Made by a program: the position numbers and the translations under genes. From positions 1,866,521 to 1,930,520 of the forward strand of contig NC_085087.1 of NCBI RefSeq assembly GCF_963422355.1: a stretch of DNA of 64,000 nt, given 5' to 3'. Numbering within the stretch: the first letter of the stretch is position 1; each line of letters begins with the position of its first letter. Below the pieces are notes generated by a model. The model had not been told where the DNA came from, did no database searches, and saw only the letters and a program-made list of their open reading frames with translations. This document shows, piece by piece, positions 1 to 17,233 of this stretch. This DNA comes from Corticium candelabrum. Lineage: Eukaryota; Porifera; Homoscleromorpha; Homosclerophorida; Plakinidae.

Positions 1-4819
<4,819 letters not shown>

Positions 4820-5551
4820 AGTGCATGAGAGGAAAAGAGAGACGACTGTGCAGTGTTGAGAAGTTGCAACAGAGTTTATGGCTCTCATTTTTCAGAGCCA
4901 GTTTGGATGCAGATGTTGTACCCACAGTGTTGATAGCTGCCAGTCACGGAGATTGCTGCATGTCCAGAGCGTCAGGGTGTCTTGGAGCATGCGTTTCACC
5001 ATTGACTACATTAGTGCATCCAGCTGTTCAAAGGCAAGATCAACATCGTTCAAGATTTTTTGTTCTCAACTGCAGGAGAAGCAAGTCACCTGAAATGAAA
5101 CAATTAAAGTAAGTTCTCTGTGATGTGAAGCAGCAACAGTTTCATCAAGTGATCATAAGGCTATTTTGTTGGATGTATTGCCTGTTAATACAGATATATA
5201 TGTTTCAGTGTTCTCCTCTGTATCCGTGTCTTTGTGAGCCATTCGTGACCTTTCTGCTCTTCCTAAGAAACATGAAGATCCGGTCATGGAGAAGGCGTGT
5301 GCAACACTTATGGAGAAGACTGAGCAGGAAGCATGTTTATGCAGGACAAGAACAGAAAGTTAATTAAAGAAGGTATTTGGTGTTTGGATGATGCAGCTAG
5401 AGATGGCTATAGAAGCTGTTTAATTGTTGAACTTGTGTATGTTTGTGTAATATTGTTGTAATGTGCATGTTTAGATTGCTGTTGCTGGTGATGTATGTGT
5501 GGTGGTGGTGGTGGTGATGGTGGTGGTGGTGGTGGTGGTGGTGGTGGTGGT

Positions 5552-5616
<65 letters not shown>

Positions 5617-6060
5617 GTGCGTGCGTGTGTGTGCGTGCGTGCGTGCGTGCGTGCATATATATATATAACTCATTATTCGTATGTAATATTATGTTATATA
5701 TTTTACCCACTAACAGTGGGTAAACAAATCACACATACTCCCACATAACATTGCCAATATTACAGATGGCTAGTCTGTCCAAATCAGTTTAGCAGTATAC
5801 CGCCAAAGACTAAAAGAAAGTTGTTGCAATAAATGCTGGATAGCTTTAGAGACCGTTGTCCCTGTAGTTATACGTGGCAGCTCTCAATCCTGCATCTTTG
5901 CACCATTATGTCATTGGTCCTCCCATTACTTCTAAGGCTTGTGGCACGTCAGGTCTGAAAGGAATCAAATGGCACGGCTACAAGAGAAGAAGCAGAAAAG
6001 CCAATCAATCATTTTCTGAAAGATTCAAGTTCAGCTCAACACAGATATAATCCTTTTGTC
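4820..6060. other. Unassigned region with a compound microsatellite
   Basis: No gene is recognised. Short open frames at 4825-5367 have no family resemblance. One 41-codon stretch near 5242-5366 is amphipathic and could be the end of an exon, but nothing confirms it. Confidence 0.4.
5501..5666. repeat. Compound microsatellite (GGT)n-(GT)n-(GTGC)n-(AT)n
   Basis: A GGT trinucleotide run passes into GT, then GTGC, then a short AT run, with no unique sequence between them. The open frames on both strands here are low-complexity artefacts. Confidence 0.95.
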
Positions 6061-6063
6061 ATG

Positions 6064-6609
6064 ATGAATCACCTGGTATTTAATTGCTTCAAAGTGGAAG
6101 GCCGAGACGACATGTACATATTTCCAGCTCTGTTGCCTCCTAGGGATCTGTCTCTCAAAGAGATGAGAGTAAGAAAGTGTATACTATGTTGGTCGACATC
6201 AATTGTGCACGAGTCGGACTACTATCTTCAATTTGCACTACAGTAGATGAATAAGCACAGCTGTGGAGAGATGGACTGATCCTATCACAAGGTGATGCAG
6301 TTTGTAATCCTGTTGCATGTTTGGTTCCCATGGTAGATCATGTTGGTTTTTTGACTTTGTATGTCGTAGAGGTAAGGGAATGGATACGAGAATGTGTGTT
6401 TCACTGCTCGACACTGTCGTGTCTCTTTGGAGAAATATGTTATAGACAGATACAGTCCAGGCACTAAATATGAGAATGAATGTCTGGACAGAAAGCATTT
6501 AGAAGAACACAAAGAACTGAAACAGTCACATCGTCATTCCCAGCAGCAACGTACATGGGTTGCAGCCTCACCCCTTCGATTCCTTGCATTCACATTAGCA
6601 CCATGACGA
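6064..6609 (+). pseudogene. Possible Roco/COR-domain protein fragment, frame-broken
   Basis: Three consecutive coding-like stretches lie in two alternating frames. The first (about 6064-6243) contains a FPALLPPRDLS-like motif. The second (about 6255-6400) contains LWRDGLIL, and the third (about 6394-6606) contains YSPGTKYE followed by a charged helix. In this order they resemble the C-terminal half of the COR domain and the segment that follows it in invertebrate Roco and MFHAS1-like proteins, as I remember those families. Two frame changes and an internal stop mean that it is decayed or that small introns were missed. No GTPase (Roc) or LRR portion was found upstream, because the GT tract and microsatellites occupy that position. 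Assignment is tentative. Confidence 0.35.
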
Positions 6610-6959
6610 GCCAACAAGCAAACCATGTGTCGATATCTACACATCTATATGCTCATCGTTTAGTCTAACTGCAATTTGTATGTATAGCAGTGTTTCCATC
6701 TCTATCTTCTCGGTCAGTGTCGACATGAACTCAAGCAGCTCTTCACACACAACCAGCACGCATAAGAGCTGTCCAATCACTGTGAATTTCGGATTTGGAA
6801 GAAAAACATCTTGGAAGTTCATTGATGTCCATTTTCTGCTTAGCAAGTTGGCCAAAATTGCCAACATTTTCTCCTTTCAATGCTTGACAGAGGTTTTACA
6901 CACAAAGATCATAGACATTGTTTCCATTGCAAGATCATGCAGTGCAACTAACACTTGAA

Positions 6960-7992
6960 CGGAGTTTCTAAATAAAGAAAGTGTTTAGTATTGTTATTGT
7001 ACGTCAAACTTTACAATTTTTATAATAATATAGTGTACCGTACTAGTGTTCAAAGCTTTGATCAAAATTCAGTTTCTCAGAAATGCAGCAACCCCACAAT
7101 AGTGATTGCCCTGTCATGACCACTACCTGTATGATGCGATAAAATAACAACTAGACTGTATGTAACAAACGAGCACGCGATTTTCCTATCACATGCTATC
7201 GGTATCCCGGCTTCTATCCGGGATCTCCATAGTAGTGAGTTTGCGTTTCTGGCTTTTGCTAGCCAACCCAAGAGGAGACGTTGACTTTCACGGTACGAAG
7301 AAGATGAAATTGCAATTGCTCATCTTCATCATTAGGTAAGTAGTCTACTCAACCTCGCCTTTGTTTGGCTGTTGTGACGTCTCAAACATGTGGGTACAGT
7401 GACCGGTTGTTACGTTTTATTGAGATCAATTTGCGCAACAGGTTTTCATGCAGTTCTAGCGTTGGTTTGCGTATGATTGTATTATAGGAGGCTAGCACTG
7501 TCCAGTGTGTTTGTTTATACACTGACTGTGTGCTCATGCATCTATATCTCTATAGGCTCATTGCTGACAACATGGAAAAAGGAACGAGATCATGCAGTGG
7601 TAAGGCAAGCAGTTGTATGAACTTGCAACCTAGCAGTAGTAGGTGACAAATAAAGTGTTTATATAAGGGCGGACTGTTGCGTAATTTCAAGACAATCTCA
7701 GTGATAATTTATAAATCAGCATCAGGCAACTCCAAATACATTATAACTGTCTGGTCCGAGGATGTTAAAAATAGTTAAAGCAAGCCCTTCTGCTTAGACC
7801 ATCACGGCTGTTTTGTAAGTTCTGCGGGTTGATGACCTGGAATAATGTTTAGCCACTGTAATATAGTTGTACATGCCCTGTGCTTGACGCTCTCAACACC
7901 ACTGGAACAGCCAGTGTCTGACGAGGCTAAGTGTGGCTTATCTCCAGCAGCAAATCACTGTACTTTGTCAACTTCTCAGCATGTTTTTGTGT
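6960..7992. other. Region with no recognised gene
   Basis: I see no convincing exon, RNA gene or bounded transposon between the end of the Roco-like fragment region and the first SINE. Confidence 0.5.
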
Positions 7993-8300
7993 GGTGTGAT
8001 AGCTCAGTTGGTTAGAGAGTCTCCTTATGGAGTGTTTTATATCCGGGACCTTGAAGGTTTGCAAGTTTAAGTCATAGTAATGGCGAGCTATGGCATAATT
8101 TCCTAAGCAAGAAACTAACACAAAATTACTTCTCTTGACTCAGGAGTATAAATGAGTACAGTACCAACAGAAATACTGGGAAAGAAGGTAGCCTACTTAG
8201 GTAGCTGCTGCAGGACCCATTGGAAGATTGGCCTCAGGCTGAAGGGGCATTCCTGGGTAAATATGACCGGTCTTCAGTCTGATTCTTCATCATGTTTTCT
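7993..8300 (+). mobile_element. tRNA-derived SINE, copy 1
   Basis: The left part is a degenerate tRNA. An A-box-like TAGCTCAGTTGGTTAGAG lies at about 7999-8016, and a B-box-like segment is near 8057-8075. Downstream is a conserved body that reads as a cytosolic transcript tail ending in GACTCAGGAGTATAAATGAG. The same head and body recur at 17.0 and 17.2 kb, which identifies a dispersed repeat and not a tRNA gene. The right boundary is approximate. The tail resembles those of widespread metazoan SINE families; this is from memory and not checked. Confidence 0.7.
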
Positions 8301-9254
8301 AGGGATGTTGTCATCAGCAGGACAGCTGATATCACTGACTGAAAAATATGATGCAGCTGAATAGCTCGTTCTCTGCACCGGCAGCTGGATTACATTATTA
8401 GTTTTAATGAATTTAATGTTGTATGCAAATTTATGTTGCATGAATTTGCCATTCTGAGAATTTATCATGAAGTAAATCTCGTTCACATGCATGTTTATTT
8501 CATTCTGAAGAATTAGCAGCAGGACAGAATTTTCATGAAGAATTTTGTTCAGAGTTATATTGTATTCAATTATATACCGTTCTGAGAAATTATCAGGGAT
8601 CCTCTGGACCAGTATCTCAAAATGTACGCCATTACAGATCCCATTCTTTGCCCAGGCTGATTAGATTATTGATTGTTAGTTAAGTTAATATACCCTGTTG
8701 AAGACAAATTAAATATAACCAAGTGTCCCGTTTTGCGAAATTAGCGGCAAGTGTCCTGTTTAGAATTTTATATCCGGGCAACAATATCTTGGAAGTCATG
8801 TGCAGTTACTCACACATGTATAGCCTGACATGCGTGCTGTGAGAATTCGAATCTTGCTCTTCTTGAATTTTTGGTAGAATTTCTTAGACACTCTCCCCGT
8901 GTAGCGCTCGGTGCTGGAAATGCTTAGGTTGAATTCGGTGCAAATGCAATCAGAATTTGGAGAGAAACGCAAGCGCTAGAAGAGTGGCTTCAATTGGCAA
9001 GAAATTGTCGATGGCTGGAAGCTTTATGAAGGACAACAATGTGGACAGTCCACATGAGACTGGTGTGAGGATGCGTCTGAATGAACCAGAATGTGTAGCG
9101 TTCGCGTTGTTGAGAAATTTATGCGGGGTTTGACCCCCGAGAGGAGACCCCACACTGGAGAATTTCAGCCACGTCACTGTCGGCCTGGACAGGTTTGGTG
9201 TGTGCAAGCCAAATTTGGCGGAGAGCAGACGAGGGGCAGAGGAGATACGGGTTG

Positions 9255-9258
<4 letters not shown>
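8301..9258. other. Region with no recognised gene
   Basis: Mostly AT-rich unique sequence. The long minus-strand frame at 8950-9414 is largely a CA/CG microsatellite translated on the reverse strand, so I do not call a gene. Confidence 0.45.
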
Positions 9259-9328
<70 letters not shown>

Positions 9329-9358
9329 GCGCGCGCACACACACACACGCATGCACGT

Positions 9359-9418
<60 letters not shown>
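9259..9418. repeat. (CA)n microsatellite with CG-rich interruption
   Basis: A CA run is interrupted around 9326-9360 by CGCGCG and ACGCATGCACGTGC segments and then resumes. The alternating purine-pyrimidine character is kept throughout. Confidence 0.95.
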
Positions 9419-9419
<1 letters not shown>

Positions 9420-11724
9420 AGCTCTTCTTTGTAATAATTATATGGAGATATGATATGATATGTCACTATGAGATATACACCCCTACTGACCTCATGTTGA
9501 TTTGATATGTTGTCATTGTTTATCTTTAGGTCAGCTCACACTTGCTCAGTGTTTGAAGTGTGGAGGTAACTTACGTGAATGTGACAATCTGATGAACGAC
9601 TGCGTTGGGATATCTAAATCGTTCCTTCATGCACGTCATCTTCATGTGGCTTTGTGGCTGCAGGTTACTACTGTACTTTATGTGTGAAGTGTGAGCTGGA
9701 CATGCTAATTATTGTTTGCTCGTGTGAATCAGTCATACTTGTATTTATCACGTGTTAGTTAGGGGCCCCGTCTGTAATTATCGAATGATTTTTAAATCCG
9801 AATAACATTAGAATTTCTTCTTACCCATCCCCCTACTTAATACGGACAGCTGTCCATAGCTGTCAAACAATTTATCCATCCATTGTGTCATACATGCGCT
9901 GATGTAATAACAACATCTTGTCAGCAGTTGACAGGAATCAATCCCAACTGCATTCAAGAAGGCTATTTCTGGACTTTCACTAGCGAACCCACTAGCTACT
10001 TTGTCTTGCTGTCTGCGTATGCACGGGATACTGAAGCAATCTTACTAGACCCATCACTATGTGAGCGTGAATGTTTTGGTTCCGGTTCATTACGTTGCCA
10101 GAAATAACCGGTCTTAGCTGGCTTCTTGCTGGCACTGTGCATTTCCTGTTGGACTCCCAACGTTGTTATCTAGCATGTTGTCTCTAGCCTTCCTGTCCTT
10201 TGAATATTTGTCACACCATTGCCCTTGCCCGCAGCTGAAGTTGTTACGAGTATGATGACCTGCATCTTGCTGCCACAGACTCTCTTTTACACGTCGGTAA
10301 TCGCTGTCATCTTTGCTGCATTGGAAGAAAGGCTCTCTTCCTCTTTGTACACCAAAAAGAGTAAGCTACTTTTCACCTTACTGACATGTGAAATCTGCGC
10401 ATAAGCAATGTTCGAATGGTCTCTAATTCGAACAGCCTGTTGACCCATTGTCACCCACCCACCCACTTTTGAACGTTGTTAGGATTTAAAATCATTTGAT
10501 AATTACGGATGCCTCCTTACAAGCTGTTGTTTCCTTGCCTGTTGCTTAACTGGGATGTTATTTGATTGAAGCAGGGAATTTGGATGAAAGTGAAAAATAT
10601 CTGAGAGAAGCTTAAGACTGCAGAAATGGTCGAGAGAATGTCTCATAAAAATGAGAAGAATTATGAACCAGTAACCTAGCTTGTCTTTGAAGCTGTCTAC
10701 ATTGGATAAGTGAAAACCATTCTGACAAAATCTCTAGTGAGAATTTCTTCATTTCTTTTTATCACATCTTTTATGGTTGGTGTTTTCTGCATTCAGCATT
10801 GATTTTATAGGAAGAGTGCTTAAATGCTGCAGACTACACGTGTGCCCTTGCAGCTGCTTTATATGAAGCTTTTTGAATGTTAGCAAGCAGCCCAGCAACA
10901 TCAGTCAGAGATCAGAAGTTTCATATTTGGATCGAAGGTTAATGCTGCGACTATGGATTTTGATTGGCAGTTAGGGTACTTTTTCTGTCTGTTTGTCTGT
11001 CTGTGTGTCTCTCTGTTTGTCTGTCTGGTCTGTCTGCCTGCCTGCCTACCTGTCTGTCTCTCTCTCTGTCATCTTCATATAGTTAATATATCACAATTTA
11101 GAGTACATGATGACTATTACAAACCTCTACAATTGGTCATTAATGTCCAAGCTACTTTTATCATTATCTCTTCCAAGGTCACAAGGCCTGGAAACTTATA
11201 AAAACTACTCACATTACATATATTTGATGTCCTTCTATTTTTTTATATATTCCTTTCGAGTTGCATTGCTGTAGTTGAACAGACAGACGTTCTCTCCAGT
11301 ATGTTTTAAACTGTGAGCTGTTGCCGTTTCCACACTCGTCTGCAGTCCTTAGAGAGAGCTGATGTAAGTATATCTGCCTGTTGCCCCCAACGTCTACAAT
11401 GTTCAAAGATCAAGGCACTAATCTGGCTGCTTTACTAGGGAGATGTTTATTACTGTACTTCTCTGCTTTATTTGTTCTCTTCACAATGCTGCACTCCTTC
11501 TGTTGATGCTGAAGAGAATATGACTTTGCTGCGCTATGGGTGAGCCAATGACAATCCAGATCTGTGTTTGACCTTGAACTGAAATCAAAAACTGTGGTGT
11601 CTGGGCGATTGTCAGATTTTATGCAGCGATGTTGTGGCTCTCGTCTGTGATGCACCTGAAGACTTCTCAGGCAGTCAGACCATACATTTGAGATACACTC
11701 ATGGGTCCAAATTGGACCCCCAAC
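9419..11724. other. Unassigned region with weak coding-like stretches
   Basis: A candidate exon lies at about 9531-9663, with a TTTAG acceptor before it and CAG|GTTACT after it. A 74-codon open stretch lies at 9883-10107. Neither resembles a family I know, and the two cannot be joined with confidence. A TCTG/TGCC-type tetranucleotide tract sits at about 10981-11070. The rest shows nothing recognisable. Confidence 0.3.
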
Positions 11725-12763
11725 CTATTTGCATGTCATGAGATGGTACCCCAAACCGTCCAGGTAAGAGCTGCAATCACACTGTTTGATATAGCCATTA
11801 AACGGCATAGATAAACCCAATCTCAAGCAAGCTGCCAAATGAAAATTGCGAGAAACTAGTGCGTGCTTACTTGAGCTGGGTATAACATTCCGCCATGCTC
11901 CTGCTCCCTTGCCCTGTATGGATCTTAACTTTACTCCGTCTCTCATGCAACTGACTGTCTCGATCACAGAAGATATCTCTGCCCCAATAACCTCCTGAGT
12001 CAGCTTGCGTTGTAAATTTGTTGGAATTGCAACAAGTCTGTAAGATCTTTCTCATCACTACAAGCTTTATGCAAAGACATAGATATTGATCCTCTACAAT
12101 CTTTTGAACTGACAAAAAGATCCAAAGCAAGTTGAAGGTCGGGATAACGAATAAGTAACTCTTTTGTTGCCTAAACCCAAGAAGCAGCAAAACAGGATGA
12201 GATGTAATAACATGAAGTCATACCAAATCCAGCAAATTTGACTGGCCGAGTGGCCTGTTTCCAGAACTATCAAGAATATTGCTATAACCCATCAAGAAGG
12301 AAAATGTGTCTCTAGTTATCATATCCTGAATCTCAGCAGCAGGTTTGAACAATTTGGGGAACATAGACCATGCTAGATGGTTCAAACGAGGAACATGACA
12401 GTACCTCAATAGTAACATTGCGCTCTGCACATCACCCAACTTCTACAACTGTTCACAAAGTTGTTTTCCTGATTCCACTTATTGACAACAGACATTAGAC
12501 ACATACTGGTTGTTTCCAATGGGAGCACCAAGAATAATTGTATCATCAGAAAATTCTGAAATTTTATTAGAAACAGATCGAGAGGATTTTAGGTATCCAG
12601 AAGGAGAGTAGACCTCACACTTATTTGTAGAAATTTGAAGGCCTATGCTTGAGAAAGCAGATTTTAGAACTTCCAGGGAAGACAAGACTTTGTTTTGCAA
12701 TCCCACCAAGAAGACATTGTTGAGGTATGCAAGAACTGTGACAGACTGGAACTTGTCCTTCAA
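11725..12763 (-). pseudogene. Decayed non-LTR retrotransposon reverse transcriptase fragment 1
   Basis: Read on the minus strand, the pieces follow the order of the C-terminal half of a non-LTR polymerase. First comes a palm-like segment (about 12479-12763) in which the expected YxDD catalytic motif has become YLNN. Next is an LLLRYC...LNHL segment (12218-12439). Last is a segment with ALVSRNF, a C-x-C pair and GYHLMTCK, typical of the region before the terminal zinc-binding domain. The pieces are in different frames with intervening stops, so the copy is dead. It is related to the fragment at 15.5-16.9 kb. Confidence 0.7.
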
Positions 12764-14303
12764 ACTCAGATAAAACCAAATGGATGCCTAGTGTTTTCTA
12801 GGCAACTCCCAACTTAGGTACGAGCTGTTTAATTTGCGATCAGAAATTTTTGAGCTGTGATTGAAATGTAACAGCAACAGGGACCTCTCTGAAAATATAC
12901 GGCGGTAAGAAGAAATGCAGTATTGTACTATAATTCCTAAGACTTAATAATTATTTCATTTATCCAAAGCGATCATTGAATGAAATGCCAGGGTTTCATC
13001 TCATGTAAATGCAGCATCTAATAAAAATGGTTTGTTCAAAGTATAATATGTAAAATCAGTTTGAATCAGTCATCGTTCAGAGAATGGAGCGCCTCAGGGA
13101 AGTATTGGTTGAAGATAAGGCCAACTAGGGTGGAGACTGCCATATAGTATGAACTTGGCTGTAATACATGTATAAGTACTGAAAGAGCAACTCGTCATGC
13201 AACGCTGACTATTTGTGTCAGTCTCTGCTCCAAGTTTGTAATTCGGTGTTTATATATAGTGCAATGACAGGATAATCTGATGGTATCAAAGAACTAACAG
13301 TAAACAGGTTTACTATAGAAATAAGTGAGGAAGACTTTCAGAACAGCTTCTAAGAGAAGACAAGAAAAATGATAACAAGGGCTAACACACACGCCTGGTT
13401 CCTGTCAGTATTCTTTGTTGCAAGCATCTAGGCGGACCTAAGGCGTGCCATTGGTAGGAAGCACGTCGTATAGTGCAGTCTAATCAGGATAAAGTTGCTC
13501 TGTTTAGAAATCTGGCCCCTCTTAATGACGTGCTTTTGAATGATATCTGAATCATTTTGTAGGTGCTCTACTCTAGATCTGGAGACTTTTCCATGGGTTC
13601 TCTATTCTTTGAACGGACCTAAGCACACCTGGTTCATACAACAGGCTTGCGTACAGGGAGGCAAAACTTGCATATCGGGAGGCAAAACTTGTGTACATGT
13701 ACGCATAAAATGTATTGTAGGAAAAACACTGAATGTCAGTTGAGAACAAAGCAGGTCGCAGTGGGTCCCCTTTGTGAATTCCTTCCTCTGATGGAAGAAT
13801 AACAATAGAATTGCCTGTCTGTCTGTCTGTCTGTCTGTGTGTTTGTCAAATCTTCATATAGTTTTATACATCAAAGCTAATACAGGTGAAACTAAGGTAA
13901 CAGCTAATGAACAATAAGTGTCACAACTACAACTACAGATTACACAAATACGTAACAAGTTTGTCTGTCTGTCTGTCTGTTTGTTTGTCAGTCAGTCTGA
14001 TTGTGTGTCTGTCTGTCTGTCTGTTGTCTCATCCCATTTAGTCAGTTTCCACGGTTTAATTGATATACCAAGGTTTGACCTTCTGTTTAAGTTTACGACA
14101 TGCAGCAGCAAAATTCACATTAGTACTTTCTGTTACAAATGTCTTGAAATGCCTTTTGTTGCTCTTTTACTCTCTGGTGCAAGATGAGCAAGAAAGACTG
14201 GAAGTTTGTCTGCTATATGACTACGTAGTGTTTCAAATTGATTTTGTTACTTGCTGTAGTTAGTATAGTTATAGCTTTTATGCTTTACTGTGGTAATTAG
14301 TAT
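12764..14303. other. Unassigned region with (TCTG)n tracts
   Basis: TCTG/GTCT tracts are present at about 13816-13848 and 13961-14031. Each is followed by a short AT-rich unit, the first beginning ATCTTCATATAG, which is similar to the unit after the 10.98 kb tract. No gene is recognised. Confidence 0.5.
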
Positions 14304-14690
14304 ACTGTATTTCCGTGAATAGTGCCCGATGGGGTACCATTTTTATAGTTATGAAACATGGGGCATTATTTGAGCATGGGCACAATTTGAGCATGGGTCA
14401 TTATTATTTTGCAAGCACAGAGACAGTTGCATTGTTTGTTTGCATACCATCACAGTACACAAACAAACTACCTAATCTAATCTTACAGTACCCCTGACTA
14501 CTCTTGCTTTTACTTGAGTTGTATTCCTGTTGCATACGTTGAATCTTTATCGTCAGTCAGTGGTTCTATCTGGGTGTTCATTTTAACTCAAACGTACACA
14601 TTGATAGACGTGCATGCATTTTACTGGGTTTGAATACCATCCCAGTGGAGCACTAATTTAGCATGGGGCAGTATTATTTCAGTTAACGAC
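14304..14690. mobile_element. Possible MITE with repeated GCCCATG-type motif
   Basis: The left end begins TACTGTATTTCCGTGAATAG, similar to the ends of other MITEs in this window. The interior repeats a GGGGCATTATTTGAGC-like motif several times in both orientations, which resembles subterminal transposase-binding repeats. The right end (near 14660-14690) matches only imperfectly, so the boundaries and even the element call are uncertain. Confidence 0.35.
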
Positions 14691-15140
14691 GTTTATCTGT
14701 TTTATTGTTACATTAACTGTGTAGCAATAGCAGCCTAGATCTCTGTAGATTTTTCTGTTGCACCACAGCTCATGCCTGTGTAGGCAGTGCTGCAGTTGTG
14801 CTTATGTAAGATGTATGTATGAATAGATCACTGTCTGTCAATACATATGTAAATACTAATAGGCAAAGCAAGTATATAATAAATGTTCTAGTATAGTCAG
14901 AACATCTAGTCCTCATCATTCGTCTTTGTTCTCACTCACCTAACATTGCTGTATCAACACTAACCACAAGCGAAGACCCACACATACACATCTGTCATCA
15001 GTCACCTGATACCAAAAAAGAGGCAGAGGTATGTTTTCAAAGTGCTGTCTGCACGCTTAATTGCTATCCCGATCAGATTGCAATCCAGTCTGGTTTAATG
15101 TGGACACGTCTTTAGTCTAACAGACTGAAAATTAAACAGT
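14691..15140. other. Region with no recognised gene
   Basis: AT-rich sequence in which no exon, RNA gene or repeat boundary could be supported. Confidence 0.5.
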
Positions 15141-15155
15141 ATGGTGGTGGTGGTG

Positions 15156-15180
15156 GTCTCTCTCTGTCTCTCTCTCTCTG

Positions 15181-15237
<57 letters not shown>

Positions 15238-15318
15238 GTCTCTCTCTGTCTCTCTCTCTGTCTCTCTCTGTCTCTCTCTCTGTCTCTCTCTGTCTCTCTC
15301 TCTGTCTCTCTCTCTGTC

Positions 15319-15397
<79 letters not shown>
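15156..15397. repeat. (TC)n/(TCTCTG)n polypyrimidine tract
   Basis: About 240 bases of pure CT with periodic TCTG variants, purine-free except for isolated G residues. Long homopurine/homopyrimidine tracts of this sort can form H-DNA. The open frames on either strand are artefacts (Arg-Glu or Leu-Ser polymers). Confidence 0.95.
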
Positions 15398-15403
<6 letters not shown>

Positions 15404-15530
15404 CAATATTTTCTAATCATAGTACAACACGTGAATTTAAAGGCGATATCTTACAATGTCTACAGTGAACTGTCCATTACAATAGTATTGTTCTTGAACA
15501 CAGTTCAAGAACTTTGCTACTCTTAACAAA

Positions 15531-16890
15531 CTAACTGAAATCTAAACCAAAACATCTAGAACTAAAACCTAATCTAGAAATAGCATTCGGTTCTTTTTGC
15601 TTCTTGCTAATTATTGTATTTACTTTGTTCTCGATAATGCATACATTTTCTTTCTGGAGACTTGTTGAAATGCGGCGATGCCAAAGATTCTTGAATTGGG
15701 CAGAGTTTATTTGTAAACACATATGCGCCATGCGAGATGCCTCAGAAAGAGTGGATTCTGCATCCTGACCCCAACGACCAAACACTTCTATTGCAATAGG
15801 TCTGAAAAGGTGTCCTAGATCTTCAGCTTGTTTTGAATATTTAGCTTGTTTTCTGTTTTCTTGTTTGGAAGCGGCAAAAGCCGCTTTGTTGCTGCTTCCT
15901 GAAATGTTTCGCACAGCACAGGGATGAGTAATAGTAATGTCCAGGAGAAGCTTTTTGTCATCTCTGTAGTTATATATAGCAATGTCTGGTCTCTTTTTGT
16001 CAGCAAACTGTGATGTAAGTTCTTTTCTGCATTGAAGGTCTACTGCACACAACATTTGATAAAACTCGTCTAGAATGTGATCATGTCTGAAAATTGGGCC
16101 ACCTCCGAGTTTACATGTTAGGAAATGATATCCTTCTCCATCAACTTCATGATTACAGCTTGACGTACATCTTGGAATATTGCTAAGTTGTGGAAGAGGG
16201 ACTCCTAGTCACATGAGAACTGCTGTCCGAAATTGGGCAGAAGACATCGTGTAATGCTGCAAACTAGGGATCGCATCTAACCATACTCCAGCAACAGGTC
16301 CACCACAGCTTATGACTCTCGCTTTTTCTTGTTTACAGCTGCTGTTCTGAAGAAAAGTTTCAAACTGTTTGTTTTTGATGACTGAATGAAGTTTTGATTG
16401 TAACTTCTGTGGTATTTCTGGTAGCTTGTCTAATGAAGGAGGTAGTGTTTTAGTTTATGGGCAAATATTATGTAGATTTTGAAGGGCCAAACTCAAGTCC
16501 ATGGAAATGGGAGCCGAAGTCTCCAAGGCACTGCAAATATCATTGCAAATGCTCTCAAATCTGTTGTCTCTGTTGGCTAAATTACTTAGAGTGCTGGCCC
16601 AAGCTCCAAGGAAAGCGGAATTAGTGGTAGAAATTGCCGTCGCAAGACCGAAGCCACCCTGTTTAAGACTCAAGGCAAGCTGCTGATAGTTTCTGTCTGA
16701 TAGCTTGTAACCTATTATGTCTTCGAAGCAAGAGAGGATTTGCTTGTCATGTTGAATGGCTGCTGCTTTGATCAAACGAGGGGCTACTGTACGAAGAAGA
16801 TGTAGAATACTCGAGACTCCGCAGTAACGTAAGAGAAGTGTAGAAGATTGAGCATCTTGTAAAAGGGGTAGTCTGGATAACAAAAGTTCT
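15531..16890 (-). pseudogene. Non-LTR retrotransposon polymerase C-terminal fragment 2
   Basis: Minus-strand reading gives, in order, an LLLRYCGVSS...HLLRT segment and a GGFGLATA...AFLGAW segment, both in the 16455-16890 frame. A Cys/His cluster with a HFLTCKLGGG-like stretch follows near 16080-16200. Last is a 174-codon terminal segment (15531-16055) with RPDIAIYNY, DITITHPC and a charged KQAKYSKQ helix. This is the usual order for the tail of a widespread invertebrate non-LTR polymerase. At least one in-frame stop and a frame change separate the parts, and the 5' half is missing where CT/GT microsatellites begin. It is a 5'-truncated dead copy, better preserved than the one at 11.7-12.8 kb. 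Confidence 0.75.
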
Positions 16891-16927
16891 CTCTCTCTCT
16901 CTCTCTCTCGTGCACGCGTGGGCATGT

Positions 16928-16992
<65 letters not shown>
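16889..16992. repeat. (CT)n followed by (GT)n microsatellite
   Basis: A CT run (about 16889-16910) and a GT run (about 16926-16992) abut the truncated retrotransposon fragment on the left and SINE copy 2 on the right. Confidence 0.9.
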
Positions 16993-16995
<3 letters not shown>

Positions 16996-17010
16996 TGCTT
17001 GTGCTTGTGT

Positions 17011-17152
17011 CGTCTGTAGCTCAATTGGTTAGAGAGAGCATTTGGAGAATGGAAACATCCAGGACTTTTGGGTCATGTACGGCATGGGCACAGGTATCTT
17101 TCCTTTGGCAAGGAACTTGCATGCAATTACCTCTCTCGACTCAGGTGTATAA
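17011..17152 (+). mobile_element. tRNA-derived SINE, copy 2
   Basis: The tRNA-like head (TAGCTCAATTGGTTAGAG near 17017-17034) is followed by a body matching copy 1, with a CTCTCGACTCAGGTGTATAAA tail. The B-box region is degenerate. The copy is framed by GT repeats on both sides. Confidence 0.65.
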
Positions 17153-17189
17153 AGTGTGTGTGTGTGTGTTGTTGTTGTTGTTGTTGTTG

Positions 17190-17231
<42 letters not shown>
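17153..17231. repeat. (GT)n-(GTT)n-(GT)n microsatellite
   Basis: A GT run is interrupted by a GTT trinucleotide run and then resumes. It lies exactly between SINE copies 2 and 3. Confidence 0.9.

Positions 17232-17233
<2 letters not shown>

Noticed and set aside
7999-8075. Functional tRNA gene
   Set aside because: A- and B-box-like segments are present, but the cloverleaf is degenerate and the sequence recurs with a long conserved tail at two other sites, so it is a SINE.
13816-14031. Regularly spaced repeats resembling a CRISPR array
   Set aside because: The units are TCTG microsatellite tracts with irregular spacing in animal nuclear DNA.
15095-15416. Arg-Glu-rich and Leu-Ser-rich ORFs
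   Set aside because: They are translations of a CT polypyrimidine microsatellite.
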